A DNA stretch of 64,000 bases from Methylobacterium sp. E-066 (GTDB lineage: Bacteria > Pseudomonadota > Alphaproteobacteria > Rhizobiales > Beijerinckiaceae): assembly GCF_022829635.1 (NCBI RefSeq), contig NZ_JAKSYO010000206.1, forward strand, positions 61,167-125,166. Reading direction: 5' to 3'. Shown here piece by piece: positions 1-9,103 of this stretch. The notes under the pieces are model-generated. The model was not told the origin of the DNA. It was given only the letters and a program-made list of their open reading frames with translations, and searched no databases. Numbering within the stretch: the stretch's first letter is position 1; every line of letters starts with the position of its first letter. A program made the position numbers and the translations under genes.

Positions 1-257
1 TCGCTGAAGCAGGCGATCACGAAGGCGTCCGCCCCGTCCGCCGCGATGCGCCGGGCGAGCGGCATCACGACGGAATCGGCGTCCTGCTGGGACGCGATGC
101 TCGCCGGCCCATCGGGCAGGTCCGTCACCGCGATGGCGGGGCCGCCGGCCAAGCGCAGCGGGTCGAGCGCCGCGTCGATGGCGGCGGTCACGGCCTGGGA
201 CGAGTTCGGGTTGATGACCAGGATCCGTGCGGGCTCGGTGGTATCGCGCTGGTGCAT
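1..257 (-). CDS. Asp/Glu/hydantoin racemase family protein (N-terminal part)
   Basis: Only the first 85 or so residues are inside the window; the 3' part runs off the left edge. Translated from the ATG at 257 on the minus strand, the protein reads into ILVINPNSS followed by VTAAIDAAL, the typical start of the Asp/Glu racemase fold (hydantoin racemase, arylmalonate decarboxylase relatives). The segment ends in FVIACFS, matching the strand that carries the first catalytic cysteine (here the Cys of IACFS). Cytosolic enzymes of this family isomerise amino acids or hydantoins without cofactor. It is divergent from the amidohydrolase at 619, which fits a hydantoin- or amide-degrading locus; the substrate is not known. 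Confidence 0.75.
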   Translation of the reverse strand, partial: MHQRDTTEPARILVINPNSSQAVTAAIDAALDPLRLAGGPAIAVTDLPDGPASIASQQDADSVVMPLARRIAADGADAFVIACFS

Positions 258-330
258 GCTGCCGTCCTTCCGAACACCGATCGTCACAGCGCATTCAGGC
301 CTCGCCCCGTCGGCAACGGCGTTGCGCGGG

Positions 331-465
331 CCAATCCCACTTCCAACCTCACCTTGAGGTGCCGGAGCGCAGCGTAGGCCTCGAAGGAGAGCTTCAAGGG
401 TCGCGCGGCCGGCTGGCATCGACCTTCGAGGCTGCAGCCCAGCCTCTCAGGATGCGGGTGTGGTT
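331..465. repeat. Degenerate copy of the CCTCATCCTGAGG palindromic repeat
   Basis: This stretch between the divergent racemase and amidohydrolase genes contains ACCTTGAGGTGC, then GGCCTCGAAGGAGAGC, then a second arm CTTCGAGGCTG and CCTCTCAGGATGCGG. The same words occur in the same order in the well-preserved copy at 62252-62384, so this is a decayed copy of that palindromic family. No gene is visible from 258 to 618 beyond it. Confidence 0.6.
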
Positions 466-618
466 CGGATTGACCGACCGAGGCCATTCTCGTGCCGCGA
501 CGCGGACCGACACGCCGTTGTTCAAAACGGCCTAGCGAAACCCGGGCCGCAAACCCCTCGGTGCAACCGAATAGGCACCGATCTTGCCCGCCCCCTCGAC
601 CTGAGGAAGAGGTGATCG

Positions 619-2085
619 ATGCACGACGATGCTGCGGACGGGGCTGTGGGCGTCACCCTGGTGACGGGGGCCCGGTGGGTCGTCGCCTGGGACCCGGACA
701 GCGGCGGTCACGTCTACCAGACCGGCGCTGATGTTGTCTTCGCGGACGGCGTCCTCACGCATGTCGGCCCGGGCTATACGGGGCCGCCGCCGGACCGAAC
801 CATCGACGCCTCCGGCTGCCTGGTCATGCCAGGGCTCGTCGACATCCACACGCACCTGTTCTCGGAGCCGATGAACAAGGGCATGTGGGACGAGGTCGGC
901 AGCCAGCGCCTCTACAACACCTCGCTCTACGAGTATCTGCCGATCCTGCGGCCCGACGCGGAGGGGACGCGGGCCGCCTACGGGGTGGCGCTCGCCGAAC
1001 TTGCCCTCTCCGGCGTCACCACCGTCTGCGATCTCGCCCTGCCGAGCGACGGCTGGCTCGACCTTCTCGGTGCCTCAGGCCTTCGGGTCTGCATCGCCCC
1101 GATGTTCCGGTCCGGCCGCTGGCTGACCCGGAACGGCCACAGCGTGGAGTACGAATGGGATGAGGCGGCGGGCTATCGCGGCCTGGAGCAGGCGCTCGCC
1201 GAGATCACCGCGGCGCAACGGCACGCGAGCGGGCGCCTGTTCGGCATGCTCTGTCCGGCTCAGGTCGACACCTGCACGGCGGCGCTGCTTCGAGATGCCC
1301 ATGACGAGGCGGTCCGGCGCGACCTGCGTTTCCACACCCACGCGGCGCAGTCCCTGTCAGAGTTCCACGAGATCACCCGCCGCACCGGGATGACGCCAAT
1401 CGAATGGCTCGACGATCTCGGCGTGCTGACTGAGCGCACCATCGTGGGCCACGGGATCTTTCTGGACGACCATCCCTGGACCCACTGGCACAGCCCCGGC
1501 ACGGACCTGCGACGCATGGCCCAGCGCGGTGCCACGGTCGCCCATTGTCCGACCGTCTTCGCCCGCCGCGGCATCGCGCTACACGATTTCGGCCGCTATC
1601 TGCAGGCCGGCGTCAACATGGGCATCGGCACCGACGTCTACCCGCACAACATGCTCGACGAGATGCGCCTCGTCTCGTACCTCGCCCGGGTCGTGGCCGA
1701 GAATCCGCGCGACACCCGGGCGGCGGACGTGTTCCACGCCGCCACCGTGGGAGGCGCCAAGGCGCTCGGGCGCGGCGATATCGGCCGGCTCGCGCCGGGC
1801 TGCAAGGCCGATTTCGTGCTCGTCGATTGCGCGCATCCCGCCATGCGACCGTGCCGGGACCCGGTGCAGTCCCTGATGTACTCGGCCGGCGATCGCGCGG
1901 TCCGGCAGGTCTTCGTCGGCGGCCGCGAGATCGTCCGCGACGGTCGCGCCCTGTTGGTCGATTACGCCGCCTCCGCCGCCGCCCTGGAGGAGGCGCAGGT
2001 CCGGGCACTGGCGCAGATCCGGCAGCTCGACTGGGCGGGCCGCGGCGCCGATGCCATCGCGCCACCGACCTTCCCGGGGTTGTAA
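619..2085 (+). CDS. Amidohydrolase (chlorohydrolase/deaminase type)
   Basis: A 488-residue cytosolic metal-dependent hydrolase of the amidohydrolase superfamily. The metal ligands are visible in order: His77 and His79 in DIHTHL, the HTHAAQS block at 239-245, His278 in VGHGIF, and Asp339 in GIGTD. This is the layout of the ATZ/TRZ and guanine/8-oxoguanine deaminase branch. N- and C-terminal beta segments (GDIGRLAPGCKADFVLVD near the C-terminus) are typical composite domains. The ATG is preceded by a purine-rich GAGGAAGAGGTG. The neighbours are a racemase, binding proteins and a decarboxylase, so it probably opens or deaminates a nitrogen compound taken up by this locus. The exact substrate cannot be read from sequence. 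Confidence 0.8.
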   Translation: MHDDAADGAVGVTLVTGARWVVAWDPDSGGHVYQTGADVVFADGVLTHVGPGYTGPPPDRTIDASGCLVMPGLVDIHTHLFSEPMNKGMWDEVGSQRLYNTSLYEYLPILRPDAEGTRAAYGVALAELALSGVTTVCDLALPSDGWLDLLGASGLRVCIAPMFRSGRWLTRNGHSVEYEWDEAAGYRGLEQALAEITAAQRHASGRLFGMLCPAQVDTCTAALLRDAHDEAVRRDLRFHTHAAQSLSEFHEITRRTGMTPIEWLDDLGVLTERTIVGHGIFLDDHPWTHWHSPGTDLRRMAQRGATVAHCPTVFARRGIALHDFGRYLQAGVNMGIGTDVYPHNMLDEMRLVSYLARVVAENPRDTRAADVFHAATVGGAKALGRGDIGRLAPGCKADFVLVDCAHPAMRPCRDPVQSLMYSAGDRAVRQVFVGGREIVRDGRALLVDYAASAAALEEAQVRALAQIRQLDWAGRGADAIAPPTFPGL

Positions 2086-2103
2086 GGCGTAGCGGCCCGC
2101 CCC

Positions 2104-3696
2104 TCAGGCAGGCCGCACATTCCAGAATGTTGGGAACCCGTCGAGGATGCCGGTGAGGCTGGAGCGGTAGGCAGTCGGCTGAAGGTACTGGCCCAGAGGG
2201 TAGTAGGGCACGTCCTGCATCGCTTGAAGCTGGATGTCCCGGCAGATCGCGGAGCGGGCCGCCTCGTCCGGTGCGGTGAACCATGCGTCACGCAGGGCCT
2301 CGATCCGCGGAGTCGTAGCCCAGCCGGCATAACCGGTCTCGCCGGTGCCGCGCAGGGCGATGTAGCCGGCGGGGTTCAGCCAATCCATACCCGACCAGTT
2401 GGTCACGAAGGCGCTCCAGCCGCCCTCGGAGACCGGCCCCTTGCGGTTGCGCCGCTGTAGCATTGCGTTGAACTCGACTGCGTAGACCTCGACATTCATG
2501 CCGACGCGCTGGAGCAGGTCGGCTGCGACTTGGCCGAGCGCCAGAAGAGGCGCCGAGTTCGACGGCACCATCAGCAGCACGGTCTCTCCGGTATAGCCGG
2601 CAGCTTTGAGGTCGGCGCGCACCCTGTTCGGATCGCGTGGCTCCGTGAGCGGCTCGAGCCCGTCGGTCGAGGCCATCGGTGTGTCCGGACAGAAGAATCC
2701 GAGGGGTACGTGGAACAGGCTGGGATCATCGGCGCCCACAACTCCTTGCATGCAGGACGTCTGGTCGATCCCACCCCAGAGGGCCCGCCGGATGGCCGGA
2801 TTGTTGAACGGCGGCTGCAGGTGGTTGACTCGCAACATCGTCACGAAGCCAGTCGAATCGAGGACGCGGGTGGTCACGCTCTTGGCCGCCTTCAAGAGAC
2901 CCAGCTGATCGTGAGACGCGTATTCCTGCCAGTCGGCCTCGCCGGCGATCAGCGCCGAGGTGGCTGTGGAGGTGTCGCCGATCACGCGCCACTCAACTCG
3001 GTCATAATGGACGACCTTCGGCCCGGAGGTCCAAGTGGGCGCGCCGTCCTTGCGTGGCACGTAGCCCTCAAAGCGGGTGTAGATTGTGCGGTCGCCGGGC
3101 ACACGCTCGTCCGCCTTGAAACGGAACGGCCCGGAGCCGATCAGCTCCGGCACCTGCTGGAACGGGTCGGTGACAGCAAGGCGCTCCGGCATCATGGCGC
3201 AGAGAGGCACGGAAGCCTTGCCCAGAGCGATCGGCAGAAGTGGAAACGCGCGCTTGAGCCGAAACCGGATGGTCCGGTCATCGGCCGCCGACAGTTCGTC
3301 GGTGGCCTCCATGAGTGAGCCGCCGAACGGGTCGCGCTTGGCCCAGCGCCGCAGGGAGGCAACGCAGTCGCGAGCGAGAACGGAGGTCCCGTCGTGGAAG
3401 CGCAGGCCTTCGCGCAGTGTCAGGTCCCAGCGACGCCCATCCTGCTCGACGCGGTGGCCCTCAACCATTTGCGGCGTGGCGCGGTAGTTTCCGTCCATGC
3501 CGTAGAGGGTATCGAAGACCATGTAGCCGTGGTTGCGGGTAATGTACGCGAAGGTCGTAACCGGATCGAGTGTGACGAGATCTTGCTGTGGGATGAAGCG
3601 TAGGGTCGTGGCGGCCTCGGCACGGACTAGGGCTGGCGCCCCGATCGCATTGGCCACGAAAGCCCCGGCTCCCTGCAACAGTGTACGCCTTTTCAT
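2104..3696 (-). CDS. ABC transporter substrate-binding protein, family 5 (peptide/opine type)
   Basis: A periplasmic binding protein of about 530 residues in the DppA/OppA family (SBP_bac_5). The chosen ATG at 3696 gives an N-terminus MKRRTLLQGAG followed by a hydrophobic stretch ending ALVRAEA; the paired arginines suggest Tat or Sec export. Family signatures include TLREGLRFHDGTSV and, near the C-terminus, YYPLGQYLQPTAYR. An in-frame upstream extension to 3894 has no signal-peptide character and was dropped. It is convergent with the amidohydrolase. No permease or ATPase genes lie beside it, so it is an orphan binding protein or borrows the transporter at 22-27 kb. It resembles the protein at 27413 along its whole length. 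Confidence 0.85.
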   Translation of the reverse strand: MKRRTLLQGAGAFVANAIGAPALVRAEAATTLRFIPQQDLVTLDPVTTFAYITRNHGYMVFDTLYGMDGNYRATPQMVEGHRVEQDGRRWDLTLREGLRFHDGTSVLARDCVASLRRWAKRDPFGGSLMEATDELSAADDRTIRFRLKRAFPLLPIALGKASVPLCAMMPERLAVTDPFQQVPELIGSGPFRFKADERVPGDRTIYTRFEGYVPRKDGAPTWTSGPKVVHYDRVEWRVIGDTSTATSALIAGEADWQEYASHDQLGLLKAAKSVTTRVLDSTGFVTMLRVNHLQPPFNNPAIRRALWGGIDQTSCMQGVVGADDPSLFHVPLGFFCPDTPMASTDGLEPLTEPRDPNRVRADLKAAGYTGETVLLMVPSNSAPLLALGQVAADLLQRVGMNVEVYAVEFNAMLQRRNRKGPVSEGGWSAFVTNWSGMDWLNPAGYIALRGTGETGYAGWATTPRIEALRDAWFTAPDEAARSAICRDIQLQAMQDVPYYPLGQYLQPTAYRSSLTGILDGFPTFWNVRPA

Positions 3697-3999
3697 CGGG
3701 CAACTCTCACTCTGCTCGGGCGGTCTTCGCTCGACCGCCAGCGCTGATCCGGAACGCACACCGAACCCGTCGCTCCCCGGCTTGCAGGAACGAGGCCGCG
3801 GCCTAGTCGGGGGAGAAAGCCCTGCGGAGTTCGATTCATCTATCCGCTTCAGCGACCAGTGCCACTGTGCTGAACGACCGAGTTGGATCGGCACAACAAG
3901 TCCGCTTCCGGGAAAGAGCTACGATTTTGCGCATGACCGGGAAGGGCGCAAAGCCGAAGATCTGTTTTCCGACCGGAGACCAAGGTTCGCTTCTGGTGC
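3697..3999. other. Intergenic region upstream of the binding-protein gene
   Basis: About 300 bases between the LysR stop codon and the start of the binding-protein gene, both on the minus strand. It should contain the promoter of the binding-protein gene. I see no gene, strong hairpin or repeat that I can support here. Confidence 0.5.
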
Positions 4000-4986
4000 T
4001 TACCCGCCGACCGACGCATCGATTGCCGGAGCGGTAAGATTTTCTGCCGCGATCGCACCCCGCAGCCACGACTCAAACGGGCCAGCCAGTGACCCGCGCT
4101 TCACCCCGCGTGGTTTGACGAGGAAGTACGACGTCGTCTCCACCTCGCATGCATGATCCCTGAAGGGAGCGATCAGCCGGCCGTCACGAAGTTCATCCGC
4201 CGCCAGGACCTCGCTCTCCAGAACGACGCCGAGGCCAGCAACCGCAGCTTCCACCGCCATCACTGAACGGTCCAGCCACATCTCGTTGCGCGGGCGTAGG
4301 TCCCCTTCTCCGACACGTCGCAGGTAGTGCGCCCAAGTCAACGCGTTGACGGAATGGATCAAGGTCGTGGTTGCCAGGTCTCGCAGTGTGTACAGCCCAA
4401 CCGAATCGGCGAGGGAGGGACTGCACAGCGGGCGCAGCCGCTCGATCAGGAGCGGCTCGACGCGCAGGGTTGTCTGTGGCGGTCGGCCGTAGGTAATGGC
4501 GAGATCGAACCGCTCCGTCTCGATGTCGTCGCGATCCGACAACGTCGACAGACGGATCCGCGCCTCGGGGTGGGAACGTAGGAAATCCGGTAGCCTGGGC
4601 TGCAACCATTTCGCCGCGAAGCTCGGCCCTGATGCTATGACGAGGGGCTCGCGCTGGGATTGTGGGGCGACCCGTTCCGTCGCACCTGCGATGACGCCGA
4701 AGGCGTGTTCGATCTCGGCGGCGTAGGTCCTGCCTGCCTCCGTCAGGAAGGCACGGCCCGCCCGCCGCCTGAACAGCGGCAGGCCGAGAAAATCCTCCAG
4801 TTGCTGAACCTGATGGCTGATCGCCGAAGGCGTGACGCCCAGCTCCCCGGCGCCCTTCACGAAACTGCCGTTACGGGCGGCGGCCTCGAACGCCGCGAGC
4901 GCCCGCAGCGGCGGCGTCCTGCGTCGCCCCGGATCTGCCGGTGAGCCAGCCTCAGCGGCCGGTGAGTTTTTTGCGTTGGCGCGCAT
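4000..4986 (-). CDS. LysR-family regulator, likely DgdR-type regulator of the divergent decarboxylase
   Basis: A transcription factor of 328 residues. The N-terminal winged helix-turn-helix is clear: PLRALAAFEAAARNGSF, then ELGVTPSAISHQVQQLE and LGLPLFRR, followed by the effector domain. GcvA-like features (PPLRALAAFEAA) are strong. The ATG at 4986 is preceded by GAGGTG at good spacing; longer in-frame starts upstream lack this. It is divergent from the 2,2-dialkylglycine decarboxylase homologue with 119 bases between, the same arrangement as dgdR and dgdA of Burkholderia cepacia, where the LysR protein represses dgdA. Control of the divergent gene is therefore the natural inference, perhaps also of the binding-protein gene downstream. 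Confidence 0.85.
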   Translation of the reverse strand: MRANAKNSPAAEAGSPADPGRRRTPPLRALAAFEAAARNGSFVKGAGELGVTPSAISHQVQQLEDFLGLPLFRRRAGRAFLTEAGRTYAAEIEHAFGVIAGATERVAPQSQREPLVIASGPSFAAKWLQPRLPDFLRSHPEARIRLSTLSDRDDIETERFDLAITYGRPPQTTLRVEPLLIERLRPLCSPSLADSVGLYTLRDLATTTLIHSVNALTWAHYLRRVGEGDLRPRNEMWLDRSVMAVEAAVAGLGVVLESEVLAADELRDGRLIAPFRDHACEVETTSYFLVKPRGVKRGSLAGPFESWLRGAIAAENLTAPAIDASVGG

Positions 4987-5105
4987 CGGCACCTCGGACC
5001 TAACCATGCTTCCGACACCACGCAACGCCGGTGCCGGAACCGAGGCCGCAACGAGCGCCGCTTCGGAGCTGGCCCGATCCCGGCACACTGCCGATGGAGC
5101 GGACG

Positions 5106-6428
5106 ATGAGCGGATCCCTTGAGGCGGCTGCGAAGGACCATCTGGTCCGCTACGGCGGCGACACCTTCCCGAATCTCTTCACGAAAGCCAGAGGCACCGT
5201 CGTCACCGACAGCCAGGGACGGGAGTACCTGGATTTCACCTCCGGCCAGATGTGCGCCACGATCGGTCACAACCATCCCGCCATCGTCGAGGCGGTTCAT
5301 CGGGCCGGGGAAAAGGCGTTCCACTTCTTCAGCGGGATGATCCCGGAAGTGGTGGCCGAGCTCGCCCGGGTTCTCGCTCGCGACTGGCTGCCCGGCGACC
5401 TCACGAAGACGATCTTCGTCAACACCGGCTCCGAGGCGACCGAGGTCGCCCTGCGCATGGCTAAGATGTACACCGGCGGTTACGAGGTCCTGGCCCTCGG
5501 CGGTTCGTGGCACGGCATCACAGGCGGGGCGAGTTCCGTCTCGATGGCCAGCGACCGCAAGGGCTACGGCGTGCCCGCACCCGGCGTGTTCGTCATCCCC
5601 GAGCCCAACGCTTACCGCCCCTACTTTCCGGGAATGGATGAGGAGGCGGCGGCGCTCGCCAACCTCGATCTCGCGCTGAAGCTCTACGACATGCAGTCGG
5701 CGGGCAAAGGCGCCGCCATCATCGTCGAGCCGGTGATCAGCGCGGGCGGCGTACTGGTGCCGCCGCGTTCGTTCCTGGTCGCCCTGCGGGAGGCTGCCGA
5801 TGCCCGCGGCATGTTGCTGATCTTCGACGAGGCGCAGACCGCCTTCGGCCGGATCGGCACACGCACCGGCGCCGAGCACTTCGACGTCGTGCCGGACATC
5901 ATGACGATGTCGAAGACGCTGGGCGGAGGTCTGCCGCTCGCGGCCGTCGCAACCACCGCCACGATCGAGGCGGACATCCACGAGAAGCACTTCACTTACT
6001 ACACCAGCCACGTCTCCGACCCGCTCACCGCCGAGGTCGGCCTCGCGGTTCTGAAGGTGATCGAGCAGGAAAAGCTCGTCGTCCGGGCCAACGAGATGGG
6101 CGCCTATTTGCGCGGTCGGTTCGAAGACCTGCAACAGCGCTACGAGGTGATTGGCGACGTGCGCGGGCTCGGCCTGCTCATCGGGGTCGAACTGGTGACG
6201 GACCGCGTCTCACGCAGCCCGGCGCATGCACTCGGCGCACTGACCACGCGCAAGTGCTTCGAGAAAGGCTTGAGCATGAACATCCGTCGCCGGCCTGAGC
6301 GAGGCTCGGTCTGGCGGATCGCCCCCCCGCTCACAGTCTCCACCGATGAGATCGATCGGGCCGTCGAGATCCTCGAGGCGGCGCTGCGCGAAAGCCTCGA
6401 GGAGACTGCAGCCGGTGGCAACGTCTGA
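5106..6428 (+). CDS. dgdA: 2,2-dialkylglycine decarboxylase-like class III aminotransferase
   Basis: A 440-residue PLP enzyme of class III. 2,2-dialkylglycine decarboxylase couples decarboxylation of dialkyl amino acids such as 2-aminoisobutyrate to transamination of pyruvate. Signatures: DFTSGQM at 43-49, FSGM at 75-78, SWHG at 134-137, the PLP-binding DEAQT at 241-245, the Schiff-base Lys270 in MSKTLGGG, and a YTSHVSDPL block after it. DFTSGQM, FSGM and THVSDPL-type motifs are more typical of this decarboxylase than of ordinary omega-transaminases. The ATG at 5106 has GGAG six bases upstream. Divergent from a LysR gene and followed by an amino-acid binding protein, which supports a role in amino-acid catabolism. 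Confidence 0.8.
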   Translation: MSGSLEAAAKDHLVRYGGDTFPNLFTKARGTVVTDSQGREYLDFTSGQMCATIGHNHPAIVEAVHRAGEKAFHFFSGMIPEVVAELARVLARDWLPGDLTKTIFVNTGSEATEVALRMAKMYTGGYEVLALGGSWHGITGGASSVSMASDRKGYGVPAPGVFVIPEPNAYRPYFPGMDEEAAALANLDLALKLYDMQSAGKGAAIIVEPVISAGGVLVPPRSFLVALREAADARGMLLIFDEAQTAFGRIGTRTGAEHFDVVPDIMTMSKTLGGGLPLAAVATTATIEADIHEKHFTYYTSHVSDPLTAEVGLAVLKVIEQEKLVVRANEMGAYLRGRFEDLQQRYEVIGDVRGLGLLIGVELVTDRVSRSPAHALGALTTRKCFEKGLSMNIRRRPERGSVWRIAPPLTVSTDEIDRAVEILEAALRESLEETAAGGNV

Positions 6429-6475
6429 AGGCAAGCGCCTTCAGATTCAATGTCCTCTCTATTGGAGACACCGTC

Positions 6476-7384
6476 ATGACGCCCAAGCTCGCGTGTGCTC
6501 TCCGTCCGGCCCTGTCAGCCCTAGCGATCGTCTCCGGCCTCGGAGGAGCGCTCGCCGCAAGCCCGACGCTCGAGAAGATCCGGTCTTCGGGCACGCTAAC
6601 ATTGGGCTATCGAGAGGCGTCGATTCCGTTCTCGTATCTCGGTCCGGATCAGAAGCCCGTTGGCATGTCGCTCGATCTCTGCGCGGCGGTGGCGCAGCGG
6701 ATCCGAACAGAGCTCAAGCTAACGGAGTTAAAGACCACCTTCGTCGCGGTGAACGCCTCGAACCGGATCCCGCTTCTCCAGAACGGCACGGTGGACATCG
6801 AGTGCGGCAGCACGACCAACACCGTCGAGCGGCAGAAGCAGGTCGCCTTCTCCGTCGCGACCTTCGTCAGCCAGCCGCGCTGGCTCACCCTGCGGGCGTC
6901 CGGGATCGCAAATGTGAACGGCTTGCGGGGCCGCACCGTGGTGATCACGCAGGGCTCGCTCAACATGCTTCTGGCGCAGAAGCTGAACGCCGCGGACGGT
7001 CTCGATCTGACGATCCTGCAGGCGCGCGACCACGCCGAGTCGCTGCTGATGCTGCGCACCGGCCGAGCGGCGGCGTGGTACGAGGACGATGTCCTGCTCG
7101 CCGGGGCGCGGGCAACGGCTTTGGATCCGGCAGCGTTGGCGTTCCTGCCGGCATCATCAGGCGTCGACTACTACTACGGGCTCATACTCCCGCGCGACGA
7201 TCCTGAGTTCAAGGCACTCGTCGATGGAGCCGTGAAAGCTCAGATGGCCTCCGGTACGTTCGCCAAGTTGTACGAGCGGTGGTTCCTCACGCCGATCCCG
7301 CCAGCCGGACAAAACCTAGACCTGCCGATGAGCGAAGCGCTGCAGTTCCGCGTCAAGAACCCGAGTGACGCACTGAAACACTGA
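6476..7384 (+). CDS. Amino-acid ABC transporter substrate-binding protein (GltI-like)
   Basis: A 302-residue periplasmic binding protein of family 3. A Sec signal peptide occupies about residues 1-27 (ending GALAAS). The mature part has LEKIRSSGTLTLGYRE, PFSYLGPDQKPVGMSLDLC, and the CGSTTNT motif characteristic of glutamate/aspartate-type GltI proteins. It ends with FAKLYERWF, another family hallmark. A GGAGAC ribosome site precedes the ATG. It follows the decarboxylase by 47 bases and is probably co-transcribed. No cognate permease lies downstream, where accessory DNA begins, so the locus may have been truncated or the protein uses a remote transporter. Confidence 0.85.
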   Translation: MTPKLACALRPALSALAIVSGLGGALAASPTLEKIRSSGTLTLGYREASIPFSYLGPDQKPVGMSLDLCAAVAQRIRTELKLTELKTTFVAVNASNRIPLLQNGTVDIECGSTTNTVERQKQVAFSVATFVSQPRWLTLRASGIANVNGLRGRTVVITQGSLNMLLAQKLNAADGLDLTILQARDHAESLLMLRTGRAAAWYEDDVLLAGARATALDPAALAFLPASSGVDYYYGLILPRDDPEFKALVDGAVKAQMASGTFAKLYERWFLTPIPPAGQNLDLPMSEALQFRVKNPSDALKH

Positions 7385-7900
7385 GTGTGGAAGCCGACCT
7401 GATCGGGAAGACGAAAGTGCGGTTGTGGCGCGATCCCGAACCGCTACCTAGCTAGCTCGTATTAACGTCCGCTCCAGAGCTTTCGCCTGGGGCAGCTGAA
7501 CGGCCGATATGGGCGCAATGCAGAACGTCTGCTCAGGGGCGCGAACCAGCGTCCACAGTCCAATCTGACTATCCGGTTGCCATTACCCCATTGCGCTCGA
7601 TCCAGAATGGGCTGGTCACGCTTAATGCTATAACCCGACTATAACGAGCTCTGCCTATGACGCCATCGATGACCGATCCTCGCGATGATCTACTCCCGTT
7701 GGCAGCGATACGAGCATGGCGAGAATGAGTGCGAGAAAATCGGCTTAATAACGATACTGCTACTTCTCTCCTCGATCATTCGGCATCAGCCCGCGTCGAT
7801 CAAATCGCAGTTCAAACAATGAGTTAGCCCATTTGGTGCTTGTTCACGGGTACGGGCACAGTGACCCAACTGTCCAATTCGAGCTATCTCGCGCGTGCCG
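7385..7900. other. Gene-free junction between the metabolic locus and accessory DNA
   Basis: About 515 bases with no open frame that I believe. Base composition drops relative to the flanking genes, with A/T-rich stretches around 7620-7760. This may be the left boundary of the accessory region that starts with the resolvase; I could not identify an attachment repeat by eye. Confidence 0.4.
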
Positions 7901-8497
7901 TCAGGGTGTCGGTACCGGCTCGACCACAATCTCTAGGTGGGCCGAGCGAGCCGCCGGAAGGTAGCGATACAGGGTTGAAGCCGTCACCCCGAGCCGCTCA
8001 GCGACTGCACTGACCGTCAACGTACCGTCCCGCAACAGCACCCTCGCTACGTCGAGATCGGCAGCGCTCAGCAACTTCGGACGCCCACCGAGCCTTCCAC
8101 GTGCTCGCGCCGCCAAAAGCCCAGCCATCGTCCGCTCACGGATAATCGACCGCTCGAATTCTGCCAGCGCTCCGAAGATGTGGAATACGAGTTTGCCTCC
8201 GGAGGTCGTCGTGTCGATCGCCTCGGTCAGCGAGCGAAGGCCGATCCCACGTAGCTCTAGATCGTCGAACGTAGCGATCAGTTGGCTGAGTGAGCGCGCC
8301 ACGCGGTCGAGCTTCCACACGACGATTGTATCGCCCGTGGACACTGAAGCCAGCGCTGCCTTCAGCTCCGGCCGGTCTCGCTGAGCCCCCGACGCCTTCT
8401 CGACGTACAGCCGATTACATCCAGCGCGCTCCAGCGCATCGACCTGAAGCTCAGGGTTCTGATCCTGCGTCGACACTCGTGCGTAGCCGATCAGCAC
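7901..8497 (-). CDS. Serine recombinase, resolvase/invertase family
   Basis: A 198-residue small serine recombinase. The catalytic Ser9 sits in GYARVST, followed by the conserved VWKLDRVARSL block, and the E-helix region around FERSIIRERT. The C-terminus has a helix-turn-helix (VSAVAERLGVTASTLYRYL) that binds the recombination site. Such proteins resolve Tn3-type cointegrates or invert DNA; Pin/Hin-like invertases and TnpR share this length. No Tn3 transposase is nearby, so it is a lone recombinase in an accessory region. It is well preserved and could be active. Confidence 0.9.
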   Translation of the reverse strand: MLIGYARVSTQDQNPELQVDALERAGCNRLYVEKASGAQRDRPELKAALASVSTGDTIVVWKLDRVARSLSQLIATFDDLELRGIGLRSLTEAIDTTTSGGKLVFHIFGALAEFERSIIRERTMAGLLAARARGRLGGRPKLLSAADLDVARVLLRDGTLTVSAVAERLGVTASTLYRYLPAARSAHLEIVVEPVPTP

Positions 8498-8692
8498 GTC
8501 TCACTCCGTGTCTCACCCGCGGCCCCTTTTCTGGGAGACAGTTTCGAGAGCCAACGGAGGCCGCGTTGCCCTCGACAAATTCCTGGCGGACACCCGTCTC
8601 CGAAAAACGCTGGTTTGTCTGAGAGCGGCCAAGCTTGCAGCTGCACAGCCCCTCAGAAGCGGGTCAGCGCGGTTTGGACGGGGAGAAGCGCG

Positions 8693-9034
8693 ATGGGACG
8701 GAAGAGTGGGTTCGTGGCATTCATCCTGTGGGGCTGCGGGTTGTTCCTGCTGTGCGGCCTGCACCGGATCTACGTCGGCCGGTTTTGGACGGGGCTGCTG
8801 TGGTTCTTCACGCTCGGCTTGTGCGGGGTCGGGCAGCTAATTGACCTTTTTAGGCTCGGCGACATGGTTCGCGTGGCCAACAGCGAGGGCGGTGGCAGCT
8901 CCAGGCATTCCGCTCCGGCAAACACGGTCGCCCCAGTTTTCAATGTCACCGTCAACGCCATGCCCGCTGGGATGATGCCGGCAGCGCCTGAGCAGATTGA
9001 GGGAAGCACGAGGCGGCTACTTCCTCGCAGGTAG
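8693..9034 (+). CDS. TM2-domain membrane protein
   Basis: A 113-residue protein. The ATG at 8693 is preceded by GGGGAGAAG at good spacing; an upstream in-frame start would add a tail without membrane character. Residues 5-60 form two hydrophobic segments joined by a short turn, with the TM2 hallmark GLHRIYVGRFWTGLLWF followed by GLCGVGQLIDLFRL. The C-terminal half is a polar tail with a short hydrophobic patch. TM2 proteins are small inner-membrane proteins of unclear function. It is followed 70 bases later by a secreted SH3-like protein. Confidence 0.8.
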   Translation: MGRKSGFVAFILWGCGLFLLCGLHRIYVGRFWTGLLWFFTLGLCGVGQLIDLFRLGDMVRVANSEGGGSSRHSAPANTVAPVFNVTVNAMPAGMMPAAPEQIEGSTRRLLPRR

Positions 9035-9103
9035 AAAGGGTGTCGGAACCGGTCGCAGGAGTTGGAGGACAGCGTGCAAGGATCCCAGCATAGGCGGGCA
9101 GAG

